Of a stretch of DNA of 64,000 nt, positions 1 to 8,438 are shown piece by piece. Source of the stretch: Acidobacteriota bacterium (lineage in GTDB: Bacteria > Acidobacteriota > Terriglobia > Acidiferrales > UBA7541); contig PMES01000054.1 in assembly GCA_003154775.1 (NCBI GenBank), forward strand, positions 1 through 64,000, read 5' to 3'. The notes under the pieces were generated by a model that searched no databases, was not told the DNA's origin, and saw only the letters and a program-made list of their open reading frames with translations. The translations under genes were made by a program, and so were the position numbers. The first letter of the stretch is position 1; every line of letters begins with the position of its first letter.

Positions 1-1
1 A

Positions 2-64
2 TGGGTTCACCGGACGAATACGGAAAGGGGGCGGCATTTACGGAAAACCATTCTCACGAGCTGA
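2..64 (+). CDS. possible 3' end of a gene starting upstream of the window
   Basis: Frame 2 is open from the window edge and stops at a TGA at 62-64, seven bases before a strong terminator hairpin. That spacing fits the tail of a plus-strand gene beginning outside the window. About 20 residues are visible and they carry no recognisable motif. Frame 1 is open through the hairpin to 207 but runs antisense into nrdR, so it is less likely to be real. Confidence 0.2.
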   Translation, partial: WVHRTNTERGRHLRKTILTS

Positions 65-70
65 CCTGGG

Positions 71-97
71 AACGCCATTCGCCTGAATGGCGTTTTT
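71..97 (+). terminator. rho-independent terminator
   Basis: A perfect 10-bp stem (71-80 pairing with 85-94) closes a GCCT loop and runs into five T residues at 93-97. The T-run is only on the plus strand, so it would end a gene entering from upstream rather than nrdR. Confidence 0.65.
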
Positions 98-165
98 GGT
101 GGCCTTGGTGTGCTTGGCGTACTCTAAGGCACCAATCGGGAGATTGGCGTTCCCGGCGTTCGAGG

Positions 166-636
166 CTACTTTTTGGGCAGGGCGCGGTCTTTGAGGAGGT
201 TCTTTAGTTCGGACATGAATTCCTGGACGTCCTTGAAATCCATATACACGCTGGCGAATCGCACGTAGGCGACTTTGTCCAGCTTCTTGAGGCGGTGCAT
301 GATCATTTCGCCGATTTCCGTGGTGGTCAGTTCCCTTTCGGTGGCTTCGTGGACCACGCCCTCGATTTCATCCATGATGGCTTCGAGTCTGGGAGTGGGC
401 ACGGGGCGCTTTTCGCAAGCCTTCAGCAAACCCTGCAGAATTTTCTGGCGCTCGAAGCGTTCGCGGCGGCCGTCCTTCTTGATCACCATGTAGGGAATTT
501 CGTCGATGCGCTCGTAGGTGGTGAAGCGGCGGGAACATTTCAGGCATTCGCGGCGGCGCCGGATGGTGTCGCCGGTGCGTCCTTCGCGGGAATCGATCAC
601 CTTGTCGTCAATGTTTGCGCAGAAAGGACATTTCAC
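166..636 (-). CDS. nrdR: transcriptional repressor NrdR
   Basis: NrdR represses ribonucleotide reductase genes by binding NrdR boxes and senses ATP/dATP through an ATP-cone. The 156-residue length is normal for the family. The N-terminal zinc ribbon is intact, with C3, C6, C31 and C34 (CPFC and CLKC) and the basic RRRR stretch before the second pair. The ATP-cone occupies roughly residues 48-135. The start is GTG at 636 because the zinc-ribbon methionine falls there. No ribonucleotide reductase gene is in view, so its targets lie elsewhere. Confidence 0.95.
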   Translation of the reverse strand: MKCPFCANIDDKVIDSREGRTGDTIRRRRECLKCSRRFTTYERIDEIPYMVIKKDGRRERFERQKILQGLLKACEKRPVPTPRLEAIMDEIEGVVHEATERELTTTEIGEMIMHRLKKLDKVAYVRFASVYMDFKDVQEFMSELKNLLKDRALPKK

Positions 637-668
637 TCGGAAGATTCTCCTCGTCTTACCACTGGGCC

Positions 669-724
669 AAAGGCGCCCGCCTCCCCGACCAGGTCGGGGT
701 AAACACCAGGCGGCCGCTACAAAG
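669..724. repeat. 56-bp palindromic dispersed repeat, copy 1
   Basis: This unit matches 14402-14457 at 54 of 56 positions by eye. It contains an inner hairpin (CCCCGAC, CAG loop, GTCGGGG) and outer GC-rich arms of the GCGGCCGC type. It sits in the 128-bp gap between nrdR and the next gene on the same strand. It resembles REP/BIME-type elements. No transposase of the REP-associated type is visible in the window. Confidence 0.7.
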
Positions 725-764
725 TCAAACCCAAGAACCGGTCTAAAGACCGGCCATTACAAAT

Positions 765-1850
765 TCAGCGAGCTGCGATTTCGGCGTCGATCTGCTCGTC
801 CTCGCGCTGGCTCATGCGGCGCAAATCACCGAGCGACCATCCTTCGCGGAACAGGATGGGCACACCGGCCAGCGTACACGAAGCAAACGTGACCAGCCAC
901 AGCACCATCGCACAAGCAACTGCTGCTTCCTGTTCTACTCCATACAAATGAGTGAATGCAACGATGGAGAGCGCTTGCGCACCGCCGCCCACGCCGGGAA
1001 GCTGTATAGCGGAACCCACCATGGTGAACACAAGGACCAGCATGGCATCGGTAAACGTGAGCGTGCCGAGCTTCCCACCGAAGCTCTTGATGACCAGGAA
1101 ATAAATCACCACAACGAGCCACCAGTGCAGCGCGGAGAGGAATACCGCCGCCACGAGATCGCCCCAGGTGCGAACGGTCTGCACGCCGCGGGAGAAACCG
1201 AGAACGATGCGCGCGAAGCCGGCGCGCCAACCGTGAGCCGCGAGCCAGCCTTGCATGCGGCGCTCCAGGACAGCAGTGCCATATAGGCGAAGATAGACCA
1301 GCGCGGAGATGGCGATTAAGGCGAAGAGGGAAAACACGGTGCCAGCCGTGCGCGCGCCTTTCTCAAAGGCCTGGGCGGTGCCTTCGGCGGACGAGTGGCC
1401 GGAGGACTCGAAGACGAGGAGGCCAATGGCAGCGAGGACAGCGGTGCTGGCAGCGTCCAGAATGCGCTCCAAGGCGTAGATGCCAAAGGTATCGGCCAGG
1501 GGGATTTTGTCCTTGCGGGAGATGAGCACCGGACGGAGAGGCTCGGCGGCGCGGCCCAGCAGGAAGAGGGCGCTGAATCCCGCGAGGTTCATGGCGTAAA
1601 TATTCCAGAAGCGAGCCTGGCCAACGTGGGCTTGGAATCTCTGCCAACGCAGGGCACGAACGGCATAGCACAGGTAGATGGCCACGACCGAAATCAGTAG
1701 ATACGTGTAATTTGCGCCGCGGATGGCGTGCCAGAGCTTTGCGCCGCTGAACTCGCTGAAGTTCAGAAGGTGGCGAGAATGGTAGAGGAGGAACCCGAGC
1801 AGGAGTCCACCCAGGCCCAGCAGCCACCACTTCCTCGACTTAGCACCCAT
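765..1850 (-). CDS. LPG synthase TM-region family (UPF0104) integral membrane protein
   Basis: A polytopic membrane protein of 361 residues from the ATG at 1850. An upstream TTG at 1913 would add 21 residues with no membrane logic, so I prefer 1850. It has about eight hydrophobic segments. The RALRW motif after the second segment, the GRAAEPLRP loop and the ALERILD helix are typical of the family also found in MprF flippase domains and in hopanoid or glycolipid pathway proteins. The family is thought to flip or transport lipids, but its substrate here is unknown. The catalytic MprF lysyl-transferase domain is absent. Confidence 0.8.
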   Translation of the reverse strand: MGAKSRKWWLLGLGGLLLGFLLYHSRHLLNFSEFSGAKLWHAIRGANYTYLLISVVAIYLCYAVRALRWQRFQAHVGQARFWNIYAMNLAGFSALFLLGRAAEPLRPVLISRKDKIPLADTFGIYALERILDAASTAVLAAIGLLVFESSGHSSAEGTAQAFEKGARTAGTVFSLFALIAISALVYLRLYGTAVLERRMQGWLAAHGWRAGFARIVLGFSRGVQTVRTWGDLVAAVFLSALHWWLVVVIYFLVIKSFGGKLGTLTFTDAMLVLVFTMVGSAIQLPGVGGGAQALSIVAFTHLYGVEQEAAVACAMVLWLVTFASCTLAGVPILFREGWSLGDLRRMSQREDEQIDAEIAAR

Positions 1851-1943
1851 GAGGGTGAAGAGTACTGGGGGCAAGAGGGTGGCGTCAAGTGCGCATAAGC
1901 AATTGAATCGCAAAGTCTTGTCAGGGGTGGTGGGAGTGGTAAG

Positions 1944-2654
1944 ATGCCGCTATCCGGTGGGTTCCACGCCCTGTCATCAGGGAACATTTCAGAGGCAATT
2001 TGCGTTCCACTATATGGCAGGCCGAGTGAGATCACCTGCGGTTTTCGTGAGTGCAGGAATCGGGAAAATGGGGCTAAGGGAAGCTTGGAGCAGGATGCCC
2101 AACTGGTCCAGCAATGCCTCCAGGGCGATGGCTCGGCCTGGGAGGAACTTGTGCGTCGGCATACGCGGCGCATCTACAATATCTGCTATCGATTTGTAGG
2201 GAACCGCACGGAAGCCGAGGACCTGTCGCAAGAAGTTTTCCTTCGAGTGTATCGGACATTGGTGAGTTACCGGTCGGCACACGGAGGCTTCGTAACCTGG
2301 ATGACCAGCGTGACGCGCAACCTGCTGATTGACCATTACCGGCGCACGAAGCGCGACCGCATTACGGATTCGCTGGACGACGCGATGCCAGTGGTAGAAA
2401 ACAAGGAATCGTCGGCACGCCGCCCGGATCAGCAGGCGCTTCTGGGGGAGCTGCGCGGCCAGGTGCAGAGTGCGCTGACGCGGCTTTCGCCGGAGCTGCG
2501 CGAGGCGGTGATCTTGCGCGACCTGCAGCAATTGGAGTATGCGGAGATTCAGCAGGTGCTGGCGGTGCCCGAGGGCACGGTGAAGTCGCGGATCAACCGC
2601 GGAAGGATTGAGTTGGCACGGATCTTGCAGCAGATGGGAGTACGGCCGGCATGA
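1944..2654 (+). CDS. ECF-type RNA polymerase sigma factor
   Basis: A sigma-70 family factor with only regions 2 and 4. Region 2 lies near residues 60-125 (NICYRFVGN, EDLSQEVFLRVYR, then WMTSVTRNLLIDHYRR). Region 4 lies near 175-230 (LSPELREAVILRDLQ and a GTVKSRINRGR recognition helix). The ATG at 1944 has a GGGAG-like site eight bases upstream. The first ~45 residues are not sigma-like, so a later start, for example the TTG in AGC-TTG-GAG near 2084, is possible. It heads an operon with an anti-sigma gene 70 bp downstream, implying control by sequestration. Confidence 0.88.
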   Translation: MPLSGGFHALSSGNISEAICVPLYGRPSEITCGFRECRNRENGAKGSLEQDAQLVQQCLQGDGSAWEELVRRHTRRIYNICYRFVGNRTEAEDLSQEVFLRVYRTLVSYRSAHGGFVTWMTSVTRNLLIDHYRRTKRDRITDSLDDAMPVVENKESSARRPDQQALLGELRGQVQSALTRLSPELREAVILRDLQQLEYAEIQQVLAVPEGTVKSRINRGRIELARILQQMGVRPA

Positions 2655-2724
2655 AGCGGAAATTCACACAAGGATTTGCAGTGGATATAACGGTGGAGGC
2701 AACTCCGCCGCGGGGGGTCAAGCT

Positions 2725-3411
2725 ATGACCTGGACATGTGAACAGATCGAAGCGCGATTGAGCGACTATCTCGACGGGCTGCTGGCGGGCCCAGAACGCG
2801 CTGCGTTTGATGCGCACGCGGCGACATGCCCGGAGTGTGCGCCGCTGTTGGCGAGCGTACGCGGGCTTGTCGGCGAAATGCATGAGATGGCAGAAGTGGA
2901 AGTGCCGCCGCGGCTGGTGTACGAGATTCTAGACAAGACACTGGGGCCGCGCGAAACGGTTTCCACGTGGCAGGCATTGCGGAATTTCCTGCGCGGATTG
3001 GCGTCGCCGAAGTTTGCGTATGGAGTGGCAAGCGTGTTTGCCTCGTGCATCGTCCTGGTGTACGCAACAGGATTCTCCTTCCGCAAGCCGAAGCTGGCGG
3101 ATCTGCAACCGGCGGCGGTGTATCACAATGCGGACCGGCAAGTACATCTGGTGTATGCGCGGAGCGTGAAATATGTGAGCGACCTGCGCGTGGTGTACGA
3201 GATACAGTCCCGCCTCCGTGAGGGACAGAACGACTTGCAGGCCGCGCCGGATGAATCGTTGCCGAAGTCGAACCCGGAGAAAGAACCCGGGCAGACAGAC
3301 GATCAGAAACCGGCGCAACCGCGGCAGCAGAATCGCGCGAATGAGCTGGCCCGCCGGGTGGAACTGCTGGCGGCAGAGTGTCCCGTGCTGTTGGAGAGGA
3401 GCTTTCGATGA
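2725..3411 (+). CDS. zinc-finger anti-sigma factor, membrane anchored
   Basis: The N-terminus carries the anti-sigma zinc motif HX3CX2C (H31, C35, C38), preceded by CEQIEARLSDYLDG, a common opening for this class. A single transmembrane helix spans about residues 97-117, placing the zinc domain in the cytoplasm and the last ~110 residues outside. The tail is Pro/Gln/Lys-rich. The ATG at 2725 starts directly at the conserved CEQIE helix; an extension to 2608 would be unrelated sequence overlapping the sigma gene. It very probably holds the upstream ECF factor inactive at the membrane. Confidence 0.87.
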   Translation: MTWTCEQIEARLSDYLDGLLAGPERAAFDAHAATCPECAPLLASVRGLVGEMHEMAEVEVPPRLVYEILDKTLGPRETVSTWQALRNFLRGLASPKFAYGVASVFASCIVLVYATGFSFRKPKLADLQPAAVYHNADRQVHLVYARSVKYVSDLRVVYEIQSRLREGQNDLQAAPDESLPKSNPEKEPGQTDDQKPAQPRQQNRANELARRVELLAAECPVLLERSFR

Positions 3412-4073
3412 AATGTGCCGTGCATCCGGAAGTGGATGCTTCAGGCTATTGCCGGAATTGCGGCAAGCCAATGTGCGCGGCGTGCGTGCGGCCGGTGCGT
3501 GATGTGCTGTATTGCGAGGAGTGCCTGGCGCAAGTGATGGGGCTGCCGGCCCCGCACCCTGCGGAACCGGTTTTGGCCCAAGGAGCGCCGGAGGCTCAGG
3601 GGGCAGCCCCACCGGCTCCCGTTGCGGGAAAACCCGGGTCGGTGAGTCCCGTGCTTGCATTCATACTTGGATTTATTCCGGGTCTCGGCGCAATCTACAA
3701 CGGCGAGTACAACAAGGCGATGATTCACATCGTCGTCTTCGGCGCCTTGATTCTTGGCATCACGGGGGCTTTTGGCGAAGGAATGGACGGCTTCTGGGTT
3801 TTCGGCTTGGTGGCGTTCATCTTCTACATGGCCATTGATGCTTTGCGTACGGCGAAGGTCCGCCAGACCGGAGAGGCCCTGAAAGATCCAATTGAGGCGT
3901 GGAGCGCGCGCCAACCCATGGGCCCGATCATTCTGATCGGCGTCGGCGTCCTGATCCTTCTGCGGAACTTTGGATTCTTTGAGCGCTTTCGGATTCGTGA
4001 GATCTTTTGGCCGCTGGTATTGATCGGGATAGGTTTCCTGTTGCTGCGAAAGCGCATGCGCGGGCAGCAGTGA
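3408..4073 (+). CDS. B-box zinc-finger membrane protein with LiaI/LiaF-like tail
   Basis: 221 residues. The start overlaps the anti-sigma stop by four bases (ATGA) behind a strong GGAGAGGAG site, implying translational coupling. Residues 3-39 hold a B-box-like cluster (C3, H6, C15, C18, C23, C26, C36, C39). A proline-rich linker is followed by membrane segments near 80-97, 104-122 and 127-143, and a LiaF-type pair near 172-186 and 200-214. This architecture, a cytoplasmic zinc domain on a polytopic anchor, recurs in acidobacterial sigma operons. Its molecular role is unknown; envelope-stress sensing is an inference from context. Confidence 0.75.
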   Translation: MKCAVHPEVDASGYCRNCGKPMCAACVRPVRDVLYCEECLAQVMGLPAPHPAEPVLAQGAPEAQGAAPPAPVAGKPGSVSPVLAFILGFIPGLGAIYNGEYNKAMIHIVVFGALILGITGAFGEGMDGFWVFGLVAFIFYMAIDALRTAKVRQTGEALKDPIEAWSARQPMGPIILIGVGVLILLRNFGFFERFRIREIFWPLVLIGIGFLLLRKRMRGQQ

Positions 4074-4100
4074 GGATCAGGAACGGAGAGGAGTAAGACG

Positions 4101-4397
4101 ATGAGCAACCAGGTCCGATGCCATTGCCAAAGCTGCGCGATCCGCAGTCTGACGGGTCCTGCGGTTCTGATAACGGTTGGTGTGCTATTCCTGCTGCACC
4201 AGTTGCACGGCGGTTACTTCGACTTTGGCAATACGTGGCCGCTGATCCTCGTGGTGATCGGATTGTTGCACCTGGGTTCGGCGTTCGCGCCGCGTGATGG
4301 CCACGTTGAAGCACAAGCGAGTACAGCGATGCCCGGGGTACCACCATCGCCGCCGGCAGGCGTTCCGCCGCCGGTGTCACCTTCGGAGAGGCAATAA
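4101..4397 (+). CDS. small LiaF-type two-helix membrane protein (DUF5668-like)
   Basis: A 98-residue protein. After a Cys-containing N-terminus (CHCQSC near residues 7-12) come two membrane helices, one ending in LFLLHQLH and one in the NTWPLILVVIGLLHL segment. The GxxxLFLL...WPLILVVIG pattern is the hallmark of the LiaI/LiaF transmembrane region and recurs in the proteins on either side. The C-terminus is proline-rich and low complexity. It lies 27 bp after the B-box gene and 6 bp before the DUF4097 gene, so it is part of the same transcript. Confidence 0.75.
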   Translation: MSNQVRCHCQSCAIRSLTGPAVLITVGVLFLLHQLHGGYFDFGNTWPLILVVIGLLHLGSAFAPRDGHVEAQASTAMPGVPPSPPAGVPPPVSPSERQ

Positions 4398-4403
4398 TCA
4401 CTT

Positions 4404-5834
4404 ATGGCACGCACCCAGACGCGTAGCAGCGGTTTATTCTCTGGCCTCGTTCTGATCTTCGCGGGAGTGATTCTGCTGCTGCACACCTACGGACATCTGG
4501 AACTGCGGCATTTCTTTGGGCACTGGTGGCCGCTGATCATAATTTTCTGGGGAGCGGTGAAGCTGTACGAGCGCACGATCGGGCCTCGGATGGGTGGCAC
4601 AGTAGGTGGCGCGGCAATCACGGGGGGCGAAGTGCTACTGGTGGTGGGGATGCTGGCGCTGCTCGGGATCGTAGCAGGCGTGGAGTACGGAAAGCAGAAG
4701 ATTGGCGAAGGGATAATGGACGACGTTGGAGACAACTTCAACTACGACGTGGACGTTGGACCAAAGACGATTCCCGCGAATGCGCGCGTTTTCGTGCACA
4801 ACGGCCGCGGAGATATTAGCGTGCGGTCGTCGGATGATGCGCAGATTCGCGTGTCGGCAAAGAAGGGTGTCAAAACGTGGAGCGAGCAAGAAGCCGACCG
4901 GATCGCCAAACCGGTGTCCGTTGAGATCGTGAAGAATGGCGACACCTACGAAGTGCGGCCTAGCGGGTATGACTTATCCGATTCGCGAATCGGTGTGAAT
5001 TTGGAAGTGTCGGTGCCGAAGAAATCGCCGCTGACGGTGAAGACGGATAAGGGCGACGTTACGGTTTCGGATATGACCGCGGATATTGGAGTGACGAACC
5101 AGAATGGCGATGTGGAGATCCGCAACATAGTGGGCGACGTCCTGATCGAGATGCACAAGGGCGACGTCAAGGTAAACGACACCAAGGGCGACGTGAAGGT
5201 GTCCGGCAAGGGCGGCGAAATTGACGTGACCAATGCGGCGGGGAGCCTTACGGTTGACGGCGATTTCTACGGTCCGGTGCGCGCAGACAAGGTGACCAAG
5301 GGCGTGCGGATGATTTCCGCGAAGACGGACTTGACGCTGTCCGCTTTGGCCGGACATCTGGAGACAGGATCGGGCAATCTGGACGTGGTGGACGTGCCGG
5401 GTAACCTCAGCCTGCGCACGCGGGACACTGAGATCAGCGTGGAAAATCCCGGCGGCAAAGTTAACATCGATAACCGCAATGCGGCGATCAGCGTGCGATT
5501 CACGTCGGTGCCTAAGGAAGACGTGAGCATCACCAATTCCTCTGGAGAGATCTCGCTGTCGCTGCCGGGCAGCTCGAGCTTTGAAGTCGTAGCAGATTGC
5601 CGGAATTGCGATATCGGTTCGGAGTTTGCGGCGTTGGCGCCGACGAAGTCGGAGTCGGGCGACTCTCATTTGGCCGGAAAGTATGGCAGCGGGCGCGGGC
5701 CAAAGATCACATTGAAGACCAGCTACGGGAATATCGCGTTGCGGCGGACGGCGGTTGCGGTTCCAGCCGTCCCAGCAAGGCCCGCAGTGCCAGCTCCGCC
5801 CGCGACACCGATTCCACCGGCGACCGAGCAGTAG
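4404..5834 (+). CDS. LiaF-like membrane protein with DUF4097 beta-helix domain
   Basis: 476 residues. The N-terminus has the same WPLIIIFWG-type LiaF helices as its neighbours plus a third helix near residues 72-92. From about residue 110 it becomes a DUF4097 'putative adhesin' domain: short repeating strands with recurring GDV/GDI turns that look like a right-handed beta-helix. The C-terminus is Pro/Ala-rich. DUF4097 proteins often accompany envelope-stress sigma or LiaFSR-type systems. This gene ends the sigma operon, 18 bp from the convergent aroA stop. Adhesion is only the historical label and is not demonstrated. Confidence 0.8.
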   Translation: MARTQTRSSGLFSGLVLIFAGVILLLHTYGHLELRHFFGHWWPLIIIFWGAVKLYERTIGPRMGGTVGGAAITGGEVLLVVGMLALLGIVAGVEYGKQKIGEGIMDDVGDNFNYDVDVGPKTIPANARVFVHNGRGDISVRSSDDAQIRVSAKKGVKTWSEQEADRIAKPVSVEIVKNGDTYEVRPSGYDLSDSRIGVNLEVSVPKKSPLTVKTDKGDVTVSDMTADIGVTNQNGDVEIRNIVGDVLIEMHKGDVKVNDTKGDVKVSGKGGEIDVTNAAGSLTVDGDFYGPVRADKVTKGVRMISAKTDLTLSALAGHLETGSGNLDVVDVPGNLSLRTRDTEISVENPGGKVNIDNRNAAISVRFTSVPKEDVSITNSSGEISLSLPGSSSFEVVADCRNCDIGSEFAALAPTKSESGDSHLAGKYGSGRGPKITLKTSYGNIALRRTAVAVPAVPARPAVPAPPATPIPPATEQ

Positions 5835-5852
5835 GGACGCCAGGGCTGAAGG

Positions 5853-7163
5853 TTAGGCCCCGGCCAAGCGGCGCAATTCATCGAAGAAGCGGGGATAGGA
5901 GACTGCGGCGCAATCGGCGTCGCGGATGAGAGTTTCGCCTTCGGCGGCGAGAGCGGCAACGGCAAAAGCCATGGCGATGCGATGATCGCCGTGCGGCTCG
6001 ATTTCCGCGCCATGCACTTTGCCGGAGTGGCGGCCTTCCACGCGCAAGCCATCGGGGAGTTCTTCGACCTTCGCGCCCATTTTGCGAAGATTTTCGGCGA
6101 GCGCGGCAATGCGGTCGCTTTCTTTTACGCGCAATTCGGAGGCATCGCGAATCTCGATGCCTTCCTCGGTGAAAGGCCCGAGAGCGGCGAGCATGGGCAG
6201 TTCGTCGATCAGCAGGGGCACGAGTTCACCGAAAATGTGGCCGCCTTTCAGGGGCGCGCCCTTCACGCTTAAATCGCCGACCAGTTCACCCTGAGCGCTT
6301 TGCAGATTGAGGACGGTGAGCGAAGCGCCCATGGACTGAAAGAAATCGAGAATGGCAGAACGGGTGGGATTCAAGCCCACATTGGCGATGAATAGATTCG
6401 ATTCGGGCAGCAGCGATGCGGCGGCGATGAAGAAAACGGCCGAGGAGATATCTCCCGGGACATCGAGGGACTTGGACTGCAACGCGCCTTTGCCGGGGCC
6501 GTCCGCCATGCCGTGAATTGCGGTCGTGCGGCCGCGTTTTTCGACGCGCGCGCCGAAGAGTTCCAGGGCGAGTTCGGTATGATCGCGCGTCTTGGCAGGC
6601 TCCGTGACGAGCGTTTCGCCGCTGGCGTAGAGGCCGGCGAGCAGCACGGCGGACTTCACCTGGGCGCTGGCCATGGGCATCTCGTAGTGGATGCCGTGAA
6701 GATGACCGCCGCGAATTTCGAGCGGGGGAAAATTGCCATCACGCGCTTGAATTTCGGCGCCCATTTGGAGCAGCGGGGTGACGACGCGCTTCATGGGGCG
6801 CTTTTGGAGCGAGGCATCGCCGGTAATCCTGGAGGTGAAGTCCTGTCCGCTGAGGATTCCGGAGAGCAGGCGGATGGTGGTGCCGGAATTTTCCGCGTCG
6901 AGGGTGCGCCAAGAGCTTTTCAAGCCTCGGAGGCCACGCCCGGTGATTTTGACGGTGGTGCCATCCACATTCACATCCGCGCCGAGCGACTTCATGCAGC
7001 CGAGCGTGCTGTGACAATCGCGGGCGGCGGCAAAGTGGCGGAGTTCGCTGGCGCCTTCGGCAAGGGCGGCGAGCATGGCGTAGCGATGGGAGATGGATTT
7101 GTCGCCGGGAAGTTCGAGCGTGCCGGTGAGGGCTTTGGCGGGATGAATGGTCTCTGTTCTCAC
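5853..7163 (-). CDS. aroA: 3-phosphoshikimate 1-carboxyvinyltransferase (EPSP synthase)
   Basis: AroA condenses shikimate-3-phosphate with phosphoenolpyruvate in the shikimate pathway. The length (436 residues) is standard. Diagnostic motifs are present: LPGDKSISHR with K22, NSGTTIRLL at 92-100 (with Glu rather than Gly just before it), the DHTELAL segment, KESDRIAALAENL and GDHRIAMA near the C-terminus. The start is GTG at 7163. It is convergent with the sigma operon and has no other aromatic-pathway gene next to it. Confidence 0.95.
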   Translation of the reverse strand: MRTETIHPAKALTGTLELPGDKSISHRYAMLAALAEGASELRHFAAARDCHSTLGCMKSLGADVNVDGTTVKITGRGLRGLKSSWRTLDAENSGTTIRLLSGILSGQDFTSRITGDASLQKRPMKRVVTPLLQMGAEIQARDGNFPPLEIRGGHLHGIHYEMPMASAQVKSAVLLAGLYASGETLVTEPAKTRDHTELALELFGARVEKRGRTTAIHGMADGPGKGALQSKSLDVPGDISSAVFFIAAASLLPESNLFIANVGLNPTRSAILDFFQSMGASLTVLNLQSAQGELVGDLSVKGAPLKGGHIFGELVPLLIDELPMLAALGPFTEEGIEIRDASELRVKESDRIAALAENLRKMGAKVEELPDGLRVEGRHSGKVHGAEIEPHGDHRIAMAFAVAALAAEGETLIRDADCAAVSYPRFFDELRRLAGA

Positions 7164-7279
7164 GATGCGGTGTCCTGGATTCAGTTTATCACGGGGAGAT
7201 TTGTGGCCGCGGGAGCGCGGAGGTTGAGTGGAGAGCGACGTGAGAAAAGCAGTGGGGCGCGCACAGGAAAAGCGGCGGA

Positions 7280-7455
7280 GGGATCCCTCGACTCCGCGAC
7301 CCGACGCGCCAAAGTGCGGCGCGGAAGCAAAAATCGGGTCGCTCCGCTCGGGATGACAAATGTAGTTACACGCTGCCGAGATGGGGTCCAGCGGTGCTCA
7401 AATCCTACACGAAGGGGCCGACCCCAGGAAAAGGCCTCAGGCCTGAAGGCCTGAG
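7280..7455. repeat. degenerate dispersed-repeat debris between aroA and the next gene
   Basis: The 441-bp gap 7164-7604 carries no convincing gene. At 7280-7357 it contains GGATCCCTCG...CTCCGCTCGGGATGACA, the right half of the TGTCATTCCGAGC-type element seen complete at 54648-54747. At 7436-7455 there is a perfect CTCAGGCCT/AGGCCTGAG palindrome with a 2-base loop. Both look like remnants of short non-coding repeats. Confidence 0.5.
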
Positions 7456-7604
7456 CTACAGGGACGTGAAAGGAGCCGGGATTGCCTGTACGACGGGACA
7501 GTTTTATTGAGGAACGCGGGGGGAATGGGGAGAAACAATTCGTGGGAGGCATTCGTATCATGGAGTAGTACAAATTGCGCATCGCGATTGACCTTGGAGA
7601 AGAC

Positions 7605-7907
7605 ATGTTTTCTCGCCGTACTTTGATGCAATTGGCCACCAAACTCGCCATTGGCTTGGGCGCGCTGTTTCTTGTGGGGGTATTGCTGGCCGCGATTCCG
7701 AATCACCGCGCTCCCGTGGTGGAGGGCGTTTCTGCCGAGCCGGGCCAGGAAGCGCAGGGGATGGAGCATGCGACCATGCCGGGCGTGGATAGGGACGACT
7801 CAAAAGCGAACGAGAAAGGCGCCGTGCAGGACATGGCGCACAGGCACCACGGGGATTCCGCGCCTATGCACATGACGGCGCCGAAGACGGGCGATTCCAC
7901 CCGGTGA
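7605..7907 (+). CDS. small membrane-anchored His/Met-rich protein
   Basis: 100 residues from the ATG at 7605, with a GGAG site six bases upstream. Residues ~10-30 form one hydrophobic helix (LAIGLGALFLVGVLLAAI). The rest is hydrophilic and enriched in His and Met: MEHATM, MAHRHHGD and MHM. The pattern resembles periplasmic copper- or other soft-metal-binding tails, but I recognise no family. The next plus-strand gene is over 500 bp away, so it is probably monocistronic. Metal binding is inferred from composition only. Confidence 0.55.
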   Translation: MFSRRTLMQLATKLAIGLGALFLVGVLLAAIPNHRAPVVEGVSAEPGQEAQGMEHATMPGVDRDDSKANEKGAVQDMAHRHHGDSAPMHMTAPKTGDSTR

Positions 7908-8005
7908 TTTTTGGGTGGATGGTGCACGTGTAACCGTAAGAGAGTTCGAGCGAGAAGATTTTCGCGATGCACCACCACGACTGACGCTACCCACGCCAGT
8001 TATTC

Positions 8006-8251
8006 CTACTGATCCTTGAGCTTGAGGCGGTGCTTGTTTTCCTCGAGGAAAGCGCGCAGATCATTGGAGGCATCGAGGAGGCGCACCCACTGCTCGTAAT
8101 AGAGCGTGACCGGGAAGCGGCCGAGGCCGTAGACGCTCACGCCGCCCTTTTCGCCAACGCGAAATTCGATGGCGCCCTTTTTGCGGCCTGTGGTTTGTTT
8201 CTCAAGTTCGGCGATGCGCGCGAGCAATTCTTCTTTGGTGGGTTCTGCCAT
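8006..8251 (-). CDS. conserved hypothetical protein (81 aa)
   Basis: A small soluble protein with a strong ribosome site (GAGGAGG) ahead of its ATG. Residues 1-20 form a short charged helix (KEELLARIAELEKQ). The remainder has a compact beta pattern around EFRVGEKGGVSVYGLGRFPVTLYYEQW, then a C-terminal helix. The motif KGGVSVYGLGRFPVTLY looks familiar from conserved hypothetical proteins in several phyla; no function is known to me. Confidence 0.7.
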   Translation of the reverse strand: MAEPTKEELLARIAELEKQTTGRKKGAIEFRVGEKGGVSVYGLGRFPVTLYYEQWVRLLDASNDLRAFLEENKHRLKLKDQ

Positions 8252-8438
8252 GGTGCCTCCTCAGGTTGGTCTGTTCACAATATCGCGTTGCAGTGGGATA
8301 CCGCAAGAAGGGCGAGGGCGAGTCCTAGGAAGGCTAAGCCTTTGCGGCTAGCCCGGCCACTCTGGCGGTTCAATTGCGTACCCCCTCCCCAGCCAGTATC
8401 ATGCATCCTTCACGTCGGGGGTCACGTCTATCTTCACT

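Noticed and set aside
1..207. 68-codon frame at the left edge
   Set aside because: It reads through a strong terminator and into the 3' end of nrdR; the frame ending at 64 is a better candidate for an upstream gene's tail.
6513..7454. 313-codon plus-strand frame opposite aroA
   Set aside because: Antisense to conserved EPSP synthase motifs and running into repeat debris. Composition is typical of a shadow frame.
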